From Clostridium thermosuccinogenes (GTDB taxonomy: Bacteria > Bacillota > Clostridia > Acetivibrionales > DSM-5807), in NCBI RefSeq assembly GCF_002896855.1, contig NZ_CP021850.1:4365665-4429664 (forward strand): a DNA stretch of 64,000 nt, given 5' to 3'. How positions within the stretch are numbered: position 1 is the stretch's first letter; every line of letters starts with the position of its first letter. Shown one piece after another: positions 34,839 through 45,399 of the stretch. The position numbers and the translations under genes are program-made. Below the pieces are notes generated by a model. That model was not told where the DNA came from, searched no databases, and was given only the letters and a program-made list of their open reading frames with translations.

Positions 34839-36143
34839 TTATTCTCCAGCCAAATATTCATCTACTGTAGTTTGCAGTTCTTGTAATGCTGTGTCTAAAT
34901 CCTTTGTACCGTTGTATACTTCAAGCAAAGTATCACCAACAGTACTAACCCATTGAGATTTTGATTTTGAGTTATAGAACTGTTCACCGTATTCCATCAT
35001 ATCTTCATATACCTGAACATTAAGCTTATCCTGATAATTTTCAACCCAGTATTTGGCCGTTCCGTTGTATGCCGGAATAGCAGCTCCTGATTTACCCTGG
35101 ATTATCATAGCTTTTTCTGTTCCCAGGTATTTCAGAAAATCTTTTACTACATCAAGGTTTTTATTATCTGCACCGGTGGAATAAGCCAAACCGTTGTAAA
35201 TAGTTCCTCTACCATCACCTTTCACAGGGTCTGACATCTTTGGAAGAACAGCCAAATCCCAATTCAAATCAGGATAATTCTGCAGATACGGATTGACATT
35301 CCAGCTTCCCAGCAGCATCATGGCACCCTGTCCGGATCCAAACAAGCTTCCTGCATCGGTTTCAGCAAAGGTTGCTTGCTTTGGTGAGAAGCCATAATCC
35401 AACTGCAGGCTGATCCAAGTCTGAATTCCTTTCTTTGTACCGGGATCTGTAAAACCGGATTTCTTGCCGTCTTCACTTATAATATATCCACCGGCTTGCT
35501 TGACCAAATTCAAATAACCGCTTTGATCATCAAGGGGTGCGAGAAATCCCCATGCGCCGGTTTTATCCTTTATTTTTTGTGCAGCGTCTATAACTGTTTC
35601 CCATGTCCAGGTATCATCTGGATAAGAAACTCCTGCCTGATTAAATAAATCTTTATTATAAGCTAAAGCTATTGTGTCCCAATCTTTCGGAACTCCATAC
35701 ATTTTCCCTTCATAGGTAAAGTTTTTGATGAGACCAGATGGGAAGTTATTTGCATAATAATTGGAATCCTCATATAATTTTGTTACATCTGCCAATTTAC
35801 CAGCCGTAGCATATTTCATGAATTCATTGGTATGCATCCAGAATATATCAGGAAGTGTTTTACTTGTTGCAGCAGCTTCCAGCTTGGTCCAATATTCGTC
35901 CCAGTTCACCGTCTGGACTTCAATAGATACATTCGGATGATCCTTTACATAATCTGCAACCATATCTTCCATACCTGGCTGCTGGTTAATATCCCAGATC
36001 ATGAAAGTCAATGAAACTGATTTCCCACTTGATTTCCCACTTGTTGATTCACTACCCTTTTGACTGCAGCCAACAACTGAAGATAACAGAAGTATTCCCA
36101 CAAGCATTAACGAAACGACTTTTACTTTCTTTAATTGTTTCAT
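34839..36143 (-). CDS. Sugar ABC transporter solute-binding lipoprotein
   Basis: 434 aa. Signal peptide and lipobox (LLLSSVVGCSQ), then a Ser/Gly/Lys linker. The family 1 binding-protein fold includes LTFMIWDINQQPGMEDM, PNVSIEVQTVNWDEYWTKLE, LPDIFWMHTNEF and MYGVPKDWDTIALAYNKDLF. AAGGAGGT precedes the ATG. It is the first gene of a three-gene importer operon divergent from an AraC regulator. The ligand is probably an oligosaccharide; identity not predictable. Confidence 0.94.
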   Translation of the reverse strand: MKQLKKVKVVSLMLVGILLLSSVVGCSQKGSESTSGKSSGKSVSLTFMIWDINQQPGMEDMVADYVKDHPNVSIEVQTVNWDEYWTKLEAAATSKTLPDIFWMHTNEFMKYATAGKLADVTKLYEDSNYYANNFPSGLIKNFTYEGKMYGVPKDWDTIALAYNKDLFNQAGVSYPDDTWTWETVIDAAQKIKDKTGAWGFLAPLDDQSGYLNLVKQAGGYIISEDGKKSGFTDPGTKKGIQTWISLQLDYGFSPKQATFAETDAGSLFGSGQGAMMLLGSWNVNPYLQNYPDLNWDLAVLPKMSDPVKGDGRGTIYNGLAYSTGADNKNLDVVKDFLKYLGTEKAMIIQGKSGAAIPAYNGTAKYWVENYQDKLNVQVYEDMMEYGEQFYNSKSKSQWVSTVGDTLLEVYNGTKDLDTALQELQTTVDEYLAGE

Positions 36144-36605
36144 GCTAATACCTCCTTTAGATTTAGAGCGTTATTTTATATTAGCTTAAATAAAGCTCAT
36201 GAAGGAAAATGGATTTTCTGGGTAAAATTGGATTTATATAAATATTCTAGCTTATATATCAACTAAATAAATAGCAAAATGTCTTTTTAATATGTTATAA
36301 TGTCATATGTAATCAATAATTTTTTAAAAGAATGTTTAGCATATAAGTGTGGATAATGAAGGCTTAACACGATAGATTAGGTTAAAGGAAGGGGTGTTGG
36401 TCCGATACCCGAAACCGGTAACAGTTGCACACATTTCAAAGACAAACTATTATTCTGATTTCAATTGCATATCTGAGTTATCAATATGGCATATCGAACG
36501 TAGCAATATGCATACGACTAATCACTACTCAAAATATCCAACTAAATGAAGAACACACATCTAAGGTATGGGAGAAACCTAGCTTATTTATAGGAGGAGT
36601 TTACC
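36144..36605. other. Divergent regulatory region: sugar importer / AraC regulator
   Basis: About 460 bases without a supported gene. It has a palindrome AGCTTAAATAAAGCT near 36183-36197 just upstream of the importer, and a GC-rich structured patch at about 36390-36420 (GGGTGTTGGTCCGATACCC) in the araC leader. The regulator likely binds here. Confidence 0.45.
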
Positions 36606-37478
36606 ATGTCTGAAAATCAATGTGTTGTATTTACAAAATATAGTGATTTTTCATCCTGTGAGGCCAAAGATTTAGTTGTATATCATTCAGGGACCGAAAG
36701 ATGTGAGCCTGGCCACTTTTGGTCCGGAGTAAGGGATCACTTTCTCATACATTATGTAATGTCAGGAAAAGGTATATTTGCTTCCAACGGCACAACCTAT
36801 CATTTGAGTGAAGGCCAAGGTTTTTTAATCTGTCCTGATACGCTCTCTTACTATCAGGCTGATATGGATGAACCCTGGGAATATTGTTGGGTAGGTTTTC
36901 ATGGAAGATACGCAAAAAACTATCTGAATGAAATAAACTTAGATGCTTCAAATCCCATATTTACCTGTAACCCGGAAAACTCACCTGAAAAAACCATCCT
37001 TAAAATGTTAGAAGTTCAAAAAAGACCTGCGGGTAGAGATTTCATACTTACCGGCCTTTTATATCAGTTTCTTGCTGAACTGATTCGTACAGTAGATGAC
37101 TTTCATTATAATAGTATAAGCCAAAACACAAAGCAAATCTATGTAAAAAAAGCCATTGACTATATTCGAAAAAATTATTCAACAAGGATAACCATTGAAC
37201 AGATAGCAGATTTCATTGGAATAGACCGTAAATATATGAGCACTCTCTTTCAGGAGATCCTTCATATATCTCCTCAGGAATATCTTCTCAACTTTCGCAT
37301 GGATAAAGCATGTGTACTGTTATGTCAAGACTTTTTGTCCATCCAGGATATTGCACACTCTGTAGGATATGAAGATCCCCTTCTTTTCTCAAAAATGTTT
37401 AAAAAACGGAAAGGGCTGTCCCCAACTCAGTATCGAAACAGGCTGAAGAAAAATGTGATTTTCTCTACTCCTAGCTAA
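36606..37478 (+). CDS. AraC-family transcriptional regulator
   Basis: 290 aa with an N-terminal cupin-like sensor domain (about residues 25-165; HYVMSGKGIFASNGTTYHL and the segment WEYCWVGFHG are typical of MsmR-like regulators). The C-terminal double HTH (about 185-285) contains ITIEQIADFIGIDRKYMSTL and QDIAHSVGYEDPLLFSKMFK. TAGGAGGAG precedes the ATG. Divergent from the sugar importer, it is probably its sugar-responsive activator. Confidence 0.93.
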   Translation: MSENQCVVFTKYSDFSSCEAKDLVVYHSGTERCEPGHFWSGVRDHFLIHYVMSGKGIFASNGTTYHLSEGQGFLICPDTLSYYQADMDEPWEYCWVGFHGRYAKNYLNEINLDASNPIFTCNPENSPEKTILKMLEVQKRPAGRDFILTGLLYQFLAELIRTVDDFHYNSISQNTKQIYVKKAIDYIRKNYSTRITIEQIADFIGIDRKYMSTLFQEILHISPQEYLLNFRMDKACVLLCQDFLSIQDIAHSVGYEDPLLFSKMFKKRKGLSPTQYRNRLKKNVIFSTPS

Positions 37479-37546
37479 ATTATCTGATGCACTTATATAA
37501 AATTGGTATGAAATCAGCGAGCATGGATGCACATAACAATCATCCA

Positions 37547-37592
37547 TTTCAATTAGCTGAATTCATTCTTAAGCTATAGAGCAAGTTGTAAA
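37547..37592 (+). repeat. Dispersed about 50-bp repeat, copy D
   Basis: CATCCATTTCAATTAGCTGA...ATTCATTCTTAAGCTATAGAG...TTGTAAAT. It matches copies at 45400-45495, 46384, 60897 and 60987 in the same order of blocks. Intergenic, after araC. Confidence 0.55.
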
Positions 37593-37673
37593 TTAAACGC
37601 CGGAAGATAAAAACAGAAGACTCATGGCATTCAAATTGTAATTAATTGGAGTACAACTATATTTAAAAATTCC

Positions 37674-37702
37674 TTGATATATAGCGTCATATGGGTTATA
37701 AT
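37674..37702 (+). promoter_or_regulatory. Promoter of the SRP RNA gene
   Basis: -35 TTGATA (37674-37679), 17-base spacer, -10 TATAAT (37697-37702). The transcript start near 37709 is followed at once by a hairpin TGGCTC-TTTCAG-GAGCCA (37710-37727) that precedes the mature RNA. Confidence 0.85.
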
Positions 37703-37747
37703 ATGTTAGTGGCTCTTTCAGGAGCCATTTGAAAAAGTTAAATATTT

Positions 37748-38016
37748 GGCTGTGCTAGACGGGGAGGTAGCGGTGCCTTGTACCTGCAATCCGCTATAGC
37801 AGGGTGGAATTCCCATTGCAGGCTTTTCTTTTGTAAGGTCTGTTCCTCGCAAGTGGCAATGAAAACCGGGTCTTACGCAACGGAGACCTGTGAACCCCGT
37901 CAGGTCCGGAAGGAAGCAGCGGTAAGCAGTACTCTTCGTGTGCCGTAAGTTTGCCTGGTTAGAGTTAACTACGAGGGTAACGCTTATAAAAATCAGTCGA
38001 AGATGGGTGCACAGCC
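37748..38016 (+). ncRNA. ffs: Signal recognition particle RNA, large type with Alu domain
   Basis: The invariant domain IV sequence GTCAGGTCCGGAAGGAAGCA is at 37899-37918. The 5' half has the Bacillus-like Alu-domain signature GGGGAGGTAGCGGTGCC...CTGTACCTGCAATCCGCT. The ends pair: GGCTGTGC (37748-37755) with GCACAGCC (38009-38016), giving about 269 nt. It sits just ahead of dnaX, the usual Firmicutes position. The exact mature ends are inferred from pairing. Confidence 0.95.
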
Positions 38017-38035
38017 ATTCAATATTATATAAAGA

Positions 38036-38063
38036 TGAAAAAGACCTTATATGGTCTTTTTTG
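38036..38063 (+). terminator. Terminator of SRP RNA
   Basis: AAAAGACC (38039-38046), loop TTATAT, GGTCTTTT (38053-38060), then TTG. Confidence 0.9.
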
Positions 38064-38163
38064 TTTATGCATTTATGTTCATAGTCACATCCTCAGGCTT
38101 TGATGGATTCCTATAAATATGTTATTATAATATCTATATGGACAGGTGGTGTCAGGAGGATTT

Positions 38164-39870
38164 ATGTCATACATAGCTCTTTATAGAAAATGGAGACCTT
38201 TGGTTTTTGATGATGTGGTTGAGCAGGAGCATGTGGTTAAAACGCTGAGGTACAGCGTAACCACCGGACGCATTGCTCATGCTTATCTCTTCTGTGGTAC
38301 CAGGGGTACCGGTAAAACCACGATGGCCAAAATATTTTCCAGGGCAATTAACTGCCTTAACCCGCAGAACGGAGACCCCTGCAATGAATGTGAAATTTGC
38401 AGGGCGGTGCTATCCGACAGCTCTCTGGATGTGGTGGAAATAGACGCGGCCTCGAACAACAGTGTGGACAATGTAAGGGAAATCCGGGATGAGGTTATAT
38501 ACGCACCCTCCCAGGCAAAATACAAGGTTTATATAATAGATGAGGTTCATATGCTCTCCACCGGGGCTTTCAACGCTCTTCTTAAGACTCTTGAGGAGCC
38601 TCCGGCCCATGTCGTGTTTATTCTTGCTACCACCGATCCTCAAAAGCTGCCCGCCACCATATTGTCCAGGTGCCAGAGGTTTGATTTCCGGAGAATCACC
38701 GTGGAAAGCATGATGGAAAGGCTTGACACTATTGCCCGGGAAAGTGGAGTAAACCTGCAGCGTGAAGCATCCAGGCTCATCGCAAGGCTGTCCGACGGCG
38801 CCCTCAGGGATGCCATCAGCATATTGGACCAGTGCATGTCCACGGGCAGCAAGGATATCTCCTACGATGACGTTCTCTCAATAGTAGGCATTGTAAATGA
38901 CTCCTTTATCGGAGACATGTTTGATGCGGTAAGCAGCAGGGATATAAATAAAGTGCTTGGCCTCGTGGAAACGCTGGTAAACAGCGGAAAAGATATAACC
39001 CAGTTTGTATCCGATTTTATAATGTATTTCAGAAATGTGCTCATATGCAGCATATCAAAAAATCCTGCAGAGGTAATAGAAGCTCCTACCGAGGTCATCC
39101 GCAGGATGCAGGATCAGAGCAAGGCTTACACCAAGCTGGAACTGACATATATAATAAAGGAATTATCGGCTCTGGAATCAAGCCTGAAGTGGGCATCCCA
39201 TCCGAGGATTATGCTGGAAGTCGCCCTGATAAAGCTGTGTGAGCTTAATATCAATGTGGACGAAAGCAATATAATGGATCGCCTGTCCCTTCTTGAAAGC
39301 AGGATAAACAGCGCGGATTTTGCCATGAGAAAGGTTGAAGTTCCGGGTGCTGATGCTGATAAAGTACCGTGGCTTGATACGGATAACCGGCAGACTAATG
39401 CAGGCAGCCGGATAGACAATGCCGATGGAGGACAGGATGTAAGTTCTGGAGGAGAGAAAAAAGCTCCTGAAAAGGCTGCAAAACCTGCCAAATCGGCTAA
39501 AAGCGCAGGAAAAGCGCTGAAAGTATGGGATGAAGTATTAAATGAACTTAAAAGCATGGGAAGGATGGTAGTTTACACCAACCTGCTCGACGCAAAGGCC
39601 GTAGAACTAGATGAAAAAAGAGTCGGCATATTGTTCAAGGAAGGAAGCGGCTTTTGTAAAATGATATTATCGAAAGCTGAAAATCAAGAAGTGATTGAGA
39701 CAGTGATCCGCAAAAAGCTGGGCAGGCAGGTAAGGGTAAAATGTCTGGATGAGGATGATTTAACAGAAAATGCGGCGGTAGAAGAGAGCCCGGAGGAGGA
39801 TGAATTCATCGCCAAAGCCCAGGATATTGCCGGCAGGCTGGATGTACCCATAAACATAATCGATGAATGA
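38164..39870 (+). CDS. dnaX: DNA polymerase III subunits gamma and tau
   Basis: 568 aa from ATG 38164, 5-6 bases after AGGAGG; an in-frame GTG upstream overlaps that site. The clamp-loader AAA+ ATPase opens SYIALYRKWRP, with Walker A GTRGTGKTT, the zinc-binding cysteines CLNPQNGDPCNECEIC, Walker B VYIIDEVHML and the arginine-finger region ATILSRCQRF. Domain III follows, then a Lys/Ala/Pro-rich linker (about 430-470) and a C-terminal tau domain. It loads the sliding clamp and couples the polymerase to the helicase. Confidence 0.97.
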   Translation: MSYIALYRKWRPLVFDDVVEQEHVVKTLRYSVTTGRIAHAYLFCGTRGTGKTTMAKIFSRAINCLNPQNGDPCNECEICRAVLSDSSLDVVEIDAASNNSVDNVREIRDEVIYAPSQAKYKVYIIDEVHMLSTGAFNALLKTLEEPPAHVVFILATTDPQKLPATILSRCQRFDFRRITVESMMERLDTIARESGVNLQREASRLIARLSDGALRDAISILDQCMSTGSKDISYDDVLSIVGIVNDSFIGDMFDAVSSRDINKVLGLVETLVNSGKDITQFVSDFIMYFRNVLICSISKNPAEVIEAPTEVIRRMQDQSKAYTKLELTYIIKELSALESSLKWASHPRIMLEVALIKLCELNINVDESNIMDRLSLLESRINSADFAMRKVEVPGADADKVPWLDTDNRQTNAGSRIDNADGGQDVSSGGEKKAPEKAAKPAKSAKSAGKALKVWDEVLNELKSMGRMVVYTNLLDAKAVELDEKRVGILFKEGSGFCKMILSKAENQEVIETVIRKKLGRQVRVKCLDEDDLTENAAVEESPEEDEFIAKAQDIAGRLDVPINIIDE

Positions 39871-40079
39871 TTTGCCTTCTAAGGGAACACCGGCCGGTTA
39901 TTCAATAGTAGCTTCCCTGCAATTACGGAAGCTGGTAATGGGAACTGATATCCGCTGCCCATAAAAACTATAGGTTTCACCTTCAAGCTTCCGACCAATA
40001 TATTAAAGTGTTGTATATAGCTAGAAAATTAATATATAATTATGATTATGGATAGATAAATTAGTTTAGGAGGATTTTT
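39871..40079 (+). other. dnaX-ybaB intergenic region
   Basis: Contains a hairpin AGCTTCC...GGAAGCT (39910-39933) after dnaX and a promoter at 40011-40040 before ybaB. Confidence 0.45.
40011..40040 (+). promoter_or_regulatory. Promoter of ybaB
   Basis: -35 TTGTAT (40011-40016), 18-base spacer, -10 TATAAT (40035-40040). Confidence 0.6.
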
Positions 40080-40421
40080 ATGGCTAGAGGTGGTTTCCCG
40101 GGAATGGGCGGGAACATGGGAAATTTGTTGAAACAGGCTCAAAAAATGCAGAAGGATATGGCAAGACTCCAGGAAGAACTGGAGCAGAAAACTGTTGATG
40201 CAACTGTGGGCGGTGGCGCTGTTACAGTTGTTGTATCAGGCAAGAAGGAATTAAAGGAGATTACCATAAAACCAGAAGTAGTTGATCCCGATGATGTGGA
40301 AATGCTTCAGGATCTTATCCTTGCTGCCGTAAATGAGGCGATGAGAAAGGCCGAGGAAATGGTAAACAGTGAAATGGCCAAAATAACAGGGGGACTGGGC
40401 GGTATCCCAGGACTTTTCTAA
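40080..40421 (+). CDS. YbaB/EbfC nucleoid-associated protein
   Basis: 113 aa. Gly/Met-rich N-terminus ([20 protein letters not shown]), a coiled helix [19 protein letters not shown], then the conserved beta segment [20 protein letters not shown] and [20 protein letters not shown]. It forms DNA-binding dimers and nearly always lies between dnaX and recR, as here. TAGGAGG precedes the ATG. Confidence 0.95.
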   Translation: MARGGFPGMGGNMGNLLKQAQKMQKDMARLQEELEQKTVDATVGGGAVTVVVSGKKELKEITIKPEVVDPDDVEMLQDLILAAVNEAMRKAEEMVNSEMAKITGGLGGIPGLF

Positions 40422-40692
40422 ATCATACAAGCAGTAGTTAAAGTTTGAGTGAAGTAGAAAGCCGATTGCTTCAAGGATAAATTACAAGTACCGAAAAACC
40501 GAAAAGATGAATCCTAAAGGAAAAACTTATGTAAATCAGACTAAAGTTTATTTTCTTCTGGATTTTATGCTTTCAGGTCGGTGAAATTTACCTTCCGGCA
40601 ATTGCTTTCTCGCATTACTTATTAGTTGTTATTTATTTATGATGTTAAGTATAATAATATAAGATGACGTTTCCGGAATGAGGACACTCTTT
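40422..40692 (+). other. recR upstream region
   Basis: No gene. It contains a promoter (TTGTTA 40626-40631, N18, TATAAT 40650-40655) and the start of a terminator-like leader hairpin. Confidence 0.45.
40626..40655 (+). promoter_or_regulatory. Promoter upstream of recR
   Basis: -35 TTGTTA (40626-40631), 18-base spacer, -10 TATAAT (40650-40655). Confidence 0.6.
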
Positions 40693-40719
40693 ATGGCAAG
40701 CAGTGCATGTGTCCTTTTT
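40681..40719 (+). terminator. Terminator-like hairpin in the recR leader (possible attenuator)
   Basis: AGGACAC (40681-40687) pairs with GTGTCCT (40709-40715), followed by TTTTC. It lies between the promoter and the recR start, so it would end transcription early unless disrupted. Confidence 0.45.
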
Positions 40720-40776
40720 CTGTTTGTATTTTTCGATATAAATTTTATTATCGTGGTCAGAAGGAGATTACTATGA
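40693..40776 (+). CDS. Possible 27-aa leader peptide overlapping recR start
   Basis: ATG at 40693 preceded by GAGGA about 9 bases away. It encodes [14 protein letters not shown]..., hydrophobic, ending RRRLL, and its TGA overlaps the recR ATG (ATGA). Its reading passes through the terminator-like hairpin, so translation could affect readthrough. T-rich composition alone could create such a frame; weak call. Confidence 0.22.
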   Translation: MASSACVLFLFVFFDINFIIVVRRRLL

Positions 40777-41372
40777 GTTTTTATGCAGCCCCTGTCGCAA
40801 AACTTATTGAAGAGTTTGAAAAGCTTCCGGGTATTGGACACAAAACAGCCCAGAGGTTAGCCTTTCATGTTCTGAATTTGCCTTATGAAAAGGCAGAGAG
40901 CCTGGCAAATGCGATAAGAGAGGCCAAGGCAAAAACCAGATATTGCTCCGTCTGCAGCAATCTCACCGAAACAGATCCCTGCAGCATCTGCAGCAGTTCA
41001 TCAAGGGATTCCTCCGTTATATGCGTCGTCGAAGACCCAAGGGATGTCGTGGCAATGGAGAGAACCCGGGAATTCAAAGGACTCTATCATGTTTTGCACG
41101 GAGCCATTTCCCCTATGGAGGGAATAGGCCCGGAGGACATAAAGATAAAAGAATTGCTGGCAAGGCTTAAGGACGGCAGCGTCAAAGAGATTATACTGGC
41201 TACAAACCCCAACATCGAGGGTGAAGCTACCGCCATGTATATCTCTAAATTGCTAAAGCCCTTGGGCATCAAAGCCACAAGGATAGCCCACGGCATACCG
41301 GTGGGAGGAGATCTGGAATATGCGGACGAAGTGACCCTGGCCAAAGCCCTGGAAGGCCGTAGAGAGATATGA
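40773..41372 (+). CDS. recR: Recombination protein RecR
   Basis: 199 aa, standard size, from ATG 40773 after AAGGAG. HhH motif [17 protein letters not shown], a four-Cys zinc finger (CSVC...CSIC), the Toprim domain ([33 protein letters not shown]) and the C-terminal [19 protein letters not shown] segment. It acts with RecF/RecO in loading RecA at gaps. Confidence 0.97.
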   Translation: MSFYAAPVAKLIEEFEKLPGIGHKTAQRLAFHVLNLPYEKAESLANAIREAKAKTRYCSVCSNLTETDPCSICSSSSRDSSVICVVEDPRDVVAMERTREFKGLYHVLHGAISPMEGIGPEDIKIKELLARLKDGSVKEIILATNPNIEGEATAMYISKLLKPLGIKATRIAHGIPVGGDLEYADEVTLAKALEGRREI

Positions 41373-41453
41373 TACAGGGATAAGGTTGTCTATATTAAGT
41401 AAGTTTCTTTCATTTTACAAATTATAATAGGGCGTAATTATAGTTGTTGCAGT

Positions 41454-41503
41454 AAACATGGTTTTACAGGGATAAGAAAATCCTTTGTAGGCCATGTTTT
41501 TTA
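41454..41503 (+). terminator. Terminator after recR
   Basis: Long hairpin: AAACATGG (41454-41461) with CCATGTTT (41492-41499), an inner stem TACAGGGAT/ATCCTTTGTA, then TTTTATT. Confidence 0.8.
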
Positions 41504-41528
41504 TTAGGTATTTCAGGAGGTAAAGATT

Positions 41529-42069
41529 ATGGCCCTTAGAAATGGAATTTATATTATAAACCGGAATAATGGCTTCAGGAAAGTCTACAATTGCACAAAT
41601 GCTGGCAGAGCAGTTTGATAAAGGCGTTCATGTTCACGGGGATATATTTCGAAGGATGATTGTCAAAGGAAAGATTGATATGACGCCCGATTGCTCCCAA
41701 GATGCTTTGGACCAATTGATGCTTCGCTACAGTATTACAGCAAAAGCAGCAGACATGTATTACAAGGCTGGGTTTTCCGTAGTTGTTCAGGATGTTTATT
41801 TGGGAGAATACGTGCAGCCTTTTCTTAAAAAATTTGAATCGAAGCCTATCTATTTTATTACGTTAAATCCAAGCGTTGAAGCAGTGATAGAAAGAGAGAA
41901 AAAGCGCAACAAAACAGGTTATACCACATGGGATGTTGAATCTCTCCATGATGTATTGGTTAATGAAAATCCAAGAATAGGATTCTGGATAGATTCAACA
42001 CACATGACTGCTGAAGAAACTCTGTCTGAGATTATTAAACGTGCTGAATCCGAAACGCGAATCCTATAA
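41529..42069 (+). pseudogene. Small P-loop kinase (AAA_33/chloramphenicol phosphotransferase-like) with N-terminal frameshift
   Basis: AGGAGGT precedes ATG 41529, which opens MALRNGIYII. One extra A in the AAA run at 41558-41560 then shifts the frame. Deleting it would give continuous ...GIYIITGIMASGKST, a full Walker A. As the sequence stands, the in-frame remainder begins at ATG 41569 (MASGKSTIAQML), which lacks the first strand and the first P-loop Gly. The rest of the protein (167 aa) is intact, with ADMYYKAGFSVVVQDVYLG, IYFITLNPSVEAVIEREKKR and a C-terminal GFWIDSTHMTAEETL. Either a recent null mutation, a sequencing error, or frameshifted or internal-start expression. The substrate of the family is variable. 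Confidence 0.7.
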
Positions 42070-42159
42070 GGCTTTGCGCTAATTTATCATTTTACGTTTA
42101 TATTGTGCAAAGCAAAGGAATATGGTATGATATGTAAAATTTAAGAAAGGGGCGAATGA

Positions 42160-42675
42160 ATGTATAAGGTCCGCCGCGCTGACGTCAATGATGCAAAAGC
42201 ATTGGGAGAAATCCATGCAAGTTCGTGGAAAATAGCATATAAAGGCATAGTGCCTGATTCAATATTAGATAACATAAGTGCTTATAAAAGGCAGAAGTAC
42301 TTTGAAAAGGCATTATCCGAAGGCTGGGAAGAAGATTTTCTCATTTTTGCCGACGACAAAGCAGTTGGTTTAATGTGCATCGGAAGATGCAGAGATGAAG
42401 ATAAGGATGATACTTACGGCGAAATATGGGGACTTTATCTGTTGCCGGAGTATTGGAATAAAGGAATAGGCTCATATTTTATAAACTGGGGACTAAATGA
42501 ATTGAAAAACAGAGGCTATAAAAAGGTTACCTTATGGGTTCTTGAAGAGAATCTCAATGCAAGAAAATTCTATGAAAAAATGGGTTTTAAGCATGACGGT
42601 ACAGTAAAAGAACTTACCCTAGGAAAGAAATTAACGGAGTTTCGCTATCTAATAGAGCTATGTAATAGAAATTGA
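42160..42675 (+). CDS. GNAT-family N-acetyltransferase
   Basis: 171 aa. It has the GNAT acetyl-CoA motif A (LYLLPEYWNKGIGSYFINWG) and motif B (VTLWVLEENLNARKFYEKMG), plus an N-terminal opening (VRRADVNDAKALGEIHASSW) of the RimI-like group. AAAGGGG precedes the ATG. It probably acetylates a small amine or protein N-terminus; the substrate cannot be told. Confidence 0.92.
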   Translation: MYKVRRADVNDAKALGEIHASSWKIAYKGIVPDSILDNISAYKRQKYFEKALSEGWEEDFLIFADDKAVGLMCIGRCRDEDKDDTYGEIWGLYLLPEYWNKGIGSYFINWGLNELKNRGYKKVTLWVLEENLNARKFYEKMGFKHDGTVKELTLGKKLTEFRYLIELCNRN

Positions 42676-42928
42676 ATAAATTATATATAATATGTATTAA
42701 TCAAGGTTATACATATTTTAAATTGAAAGAATTCTCAAATTGTCAAAACTGTTTTTCAAAGTGTAATTCTTTTCCATATAGGTCCATAGCCAATCCTATT
42801 TTTACTTCTCATGCCCATTAAATGCGAGCTAAAGCGAGAAATTATACATGTTCTTTAGGTAAATCGTGGTATTTTATTTTTTTGTCAAATTATAAGCCAA
42901 TATTGCATGATACGGCCATCAATTCACA

Positions 42929-42956
42929 TTGACTTTAGGTATAATAGGGCTAAAAT
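42929..42956 (+). promoter_or_regulatory. groESL promoter
   Basis: -35 TTGACT (42929-42934), 16-base spacer, -10 TAAAAT (42951-42956), with CIRCE immediately downstream. A nearby TATAAT (42940-42945) is spaced too close to this -35. Confidence 0.65.
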
Positions 42957-42964
42957 GATAATTG

Positions 42965-42991
42965 TTAGCACTCATACCAAGTGAGTGCTAA
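42965..42991. promoter_or_regulatory. CIRCE operator (HrcA binding site)
   Basis: TTAGCACTC, nine bases, GAGTGCTAA: exact match to the consensus inverted repeat. HrcA represses groESL here in the absence of heat stress. hrcA is not in the window. Confidence 0.97.
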
Positions 42992-43287
42992 GCAATGCAA
43001 GCAACAACACATACCTGCATATAAACCATTTAAAAGAAAGGAGCATTTTTATGTAAAGCCTTTCTTCCCTATAATATTCTTAATCTTTCAAGTCTATACC
43101 AAAAGCTTATTCATAAGCTGTTTTAATAAAATAGCTTAAGTTAGTCTGTTGTGCCAATAAATTGGGAACGGCATCGTTGAGAAAGGAGCCGCAGTTTTTA
43201 TTTTTATTGCGCTCGAAGGCTTTTAACCAAATTATATGACGCAACAGGCTTGATTGTTAACACTAATAACAAAGGAGCTGAGCAATT
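42992..43287 (+). other. Long groESL 5' leader with a start-stop mini-ORF
   Basis: About 300 bases separate CIRCE from groES. The leader has three AAAGGAGC motifs. The first (43037) is followed at spacing 7 by ATGTAA (43051-43056), and its ribosome site can pair with CCTTTCTT (43059-43066). The second (43182) has no start codon. The third (43271) serves groES. A further hairpin AGCTTAT/ATAAGCT lies near 43103-43118. Confidence 0.55.
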
Positions 43288-43572
43288 ATGAAAGTCAAAC
43301 CACTAGGTGCAAGGGTTCTGCTTAAAGAAGTGGAAACCGAAGAAACTACAAAAAGCGGTATTGTTTTGCCATCAAACGCAAAGGAAAAACCCTATTTGGC
43401 AGAAGTAATTGAAGTTGGCCCTGGGGAAATAAAGGACGGGAAAGAAATCAAAATGCAGGTAAAAAAAGGCGACAAGGTTCTTTACAGTAAATACGCCGGG
43501 ACCGAAGTCAAGCTCGATGATCAAAAATACCTGATAGTAAGACAGGACGATATTTTAGCTGTTATAGAATAG
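43288..43572 (+). CDS. groES: Co-chaperonin GroES
   Basis: 94 aa, standard length. [25 protein letters not shown] with the mobile loop, [15 protein letters not shown], the [13 protein letters not shown] segment and C-terminal [15 protein letters not shown] precedes the ATG. It caps the GroEL ring; 16 bases separate it from groEL in the same HrcA-controlled operon. Confidence 0.98.
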   Translation: MKVKPLGARVLLKEVETEETTKSGIVLPSNAKEKPYLAEVIEVGPGEIKDGKEIKMQVKKGDKVLYSKYAGTEVKLDDQKYLIVRQDDILAVIE

Positions 43573-43582
43573 AGGGAGGTAG

Positions 43583-45211
<1,629 letters not shown>

Positions 45212-45298
45212 ACCCAGGTAAAAGGGTTAAGGACAGAAGTCAGTTCTCTTCCTGACCGTTCATCCTTATAATCCCCTTTTGCCTTTCTATATAGGGTT

Positions 45299-45347
45299 AA
45301 GGGAGCCTTGGGAAACCATGTTCTGAAAGGCTGACAAAGGCTCCCTT
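45299..45347 (+). terminator. Hairpin terminator of groESL
   Basis: AAGGGAGCCTT (45299-45309) and AAGGCTCCCTT (45337-45347) are exact 11-bp arms. The trailing T-run is short (TTTGCCC). Confidence 0.6.
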
Positions 45348-45399
45348 TGCCCGATGAGTTTCACAGGCAAATTGACACGGCATCATGGAAAGCTTATTG

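Noticed and set aside
36425-36613. 62-residue frame in the araC leader
   Set aside because: It lacks a ribosome site and overlaps the araC start in another frame; composition looks non-coding.
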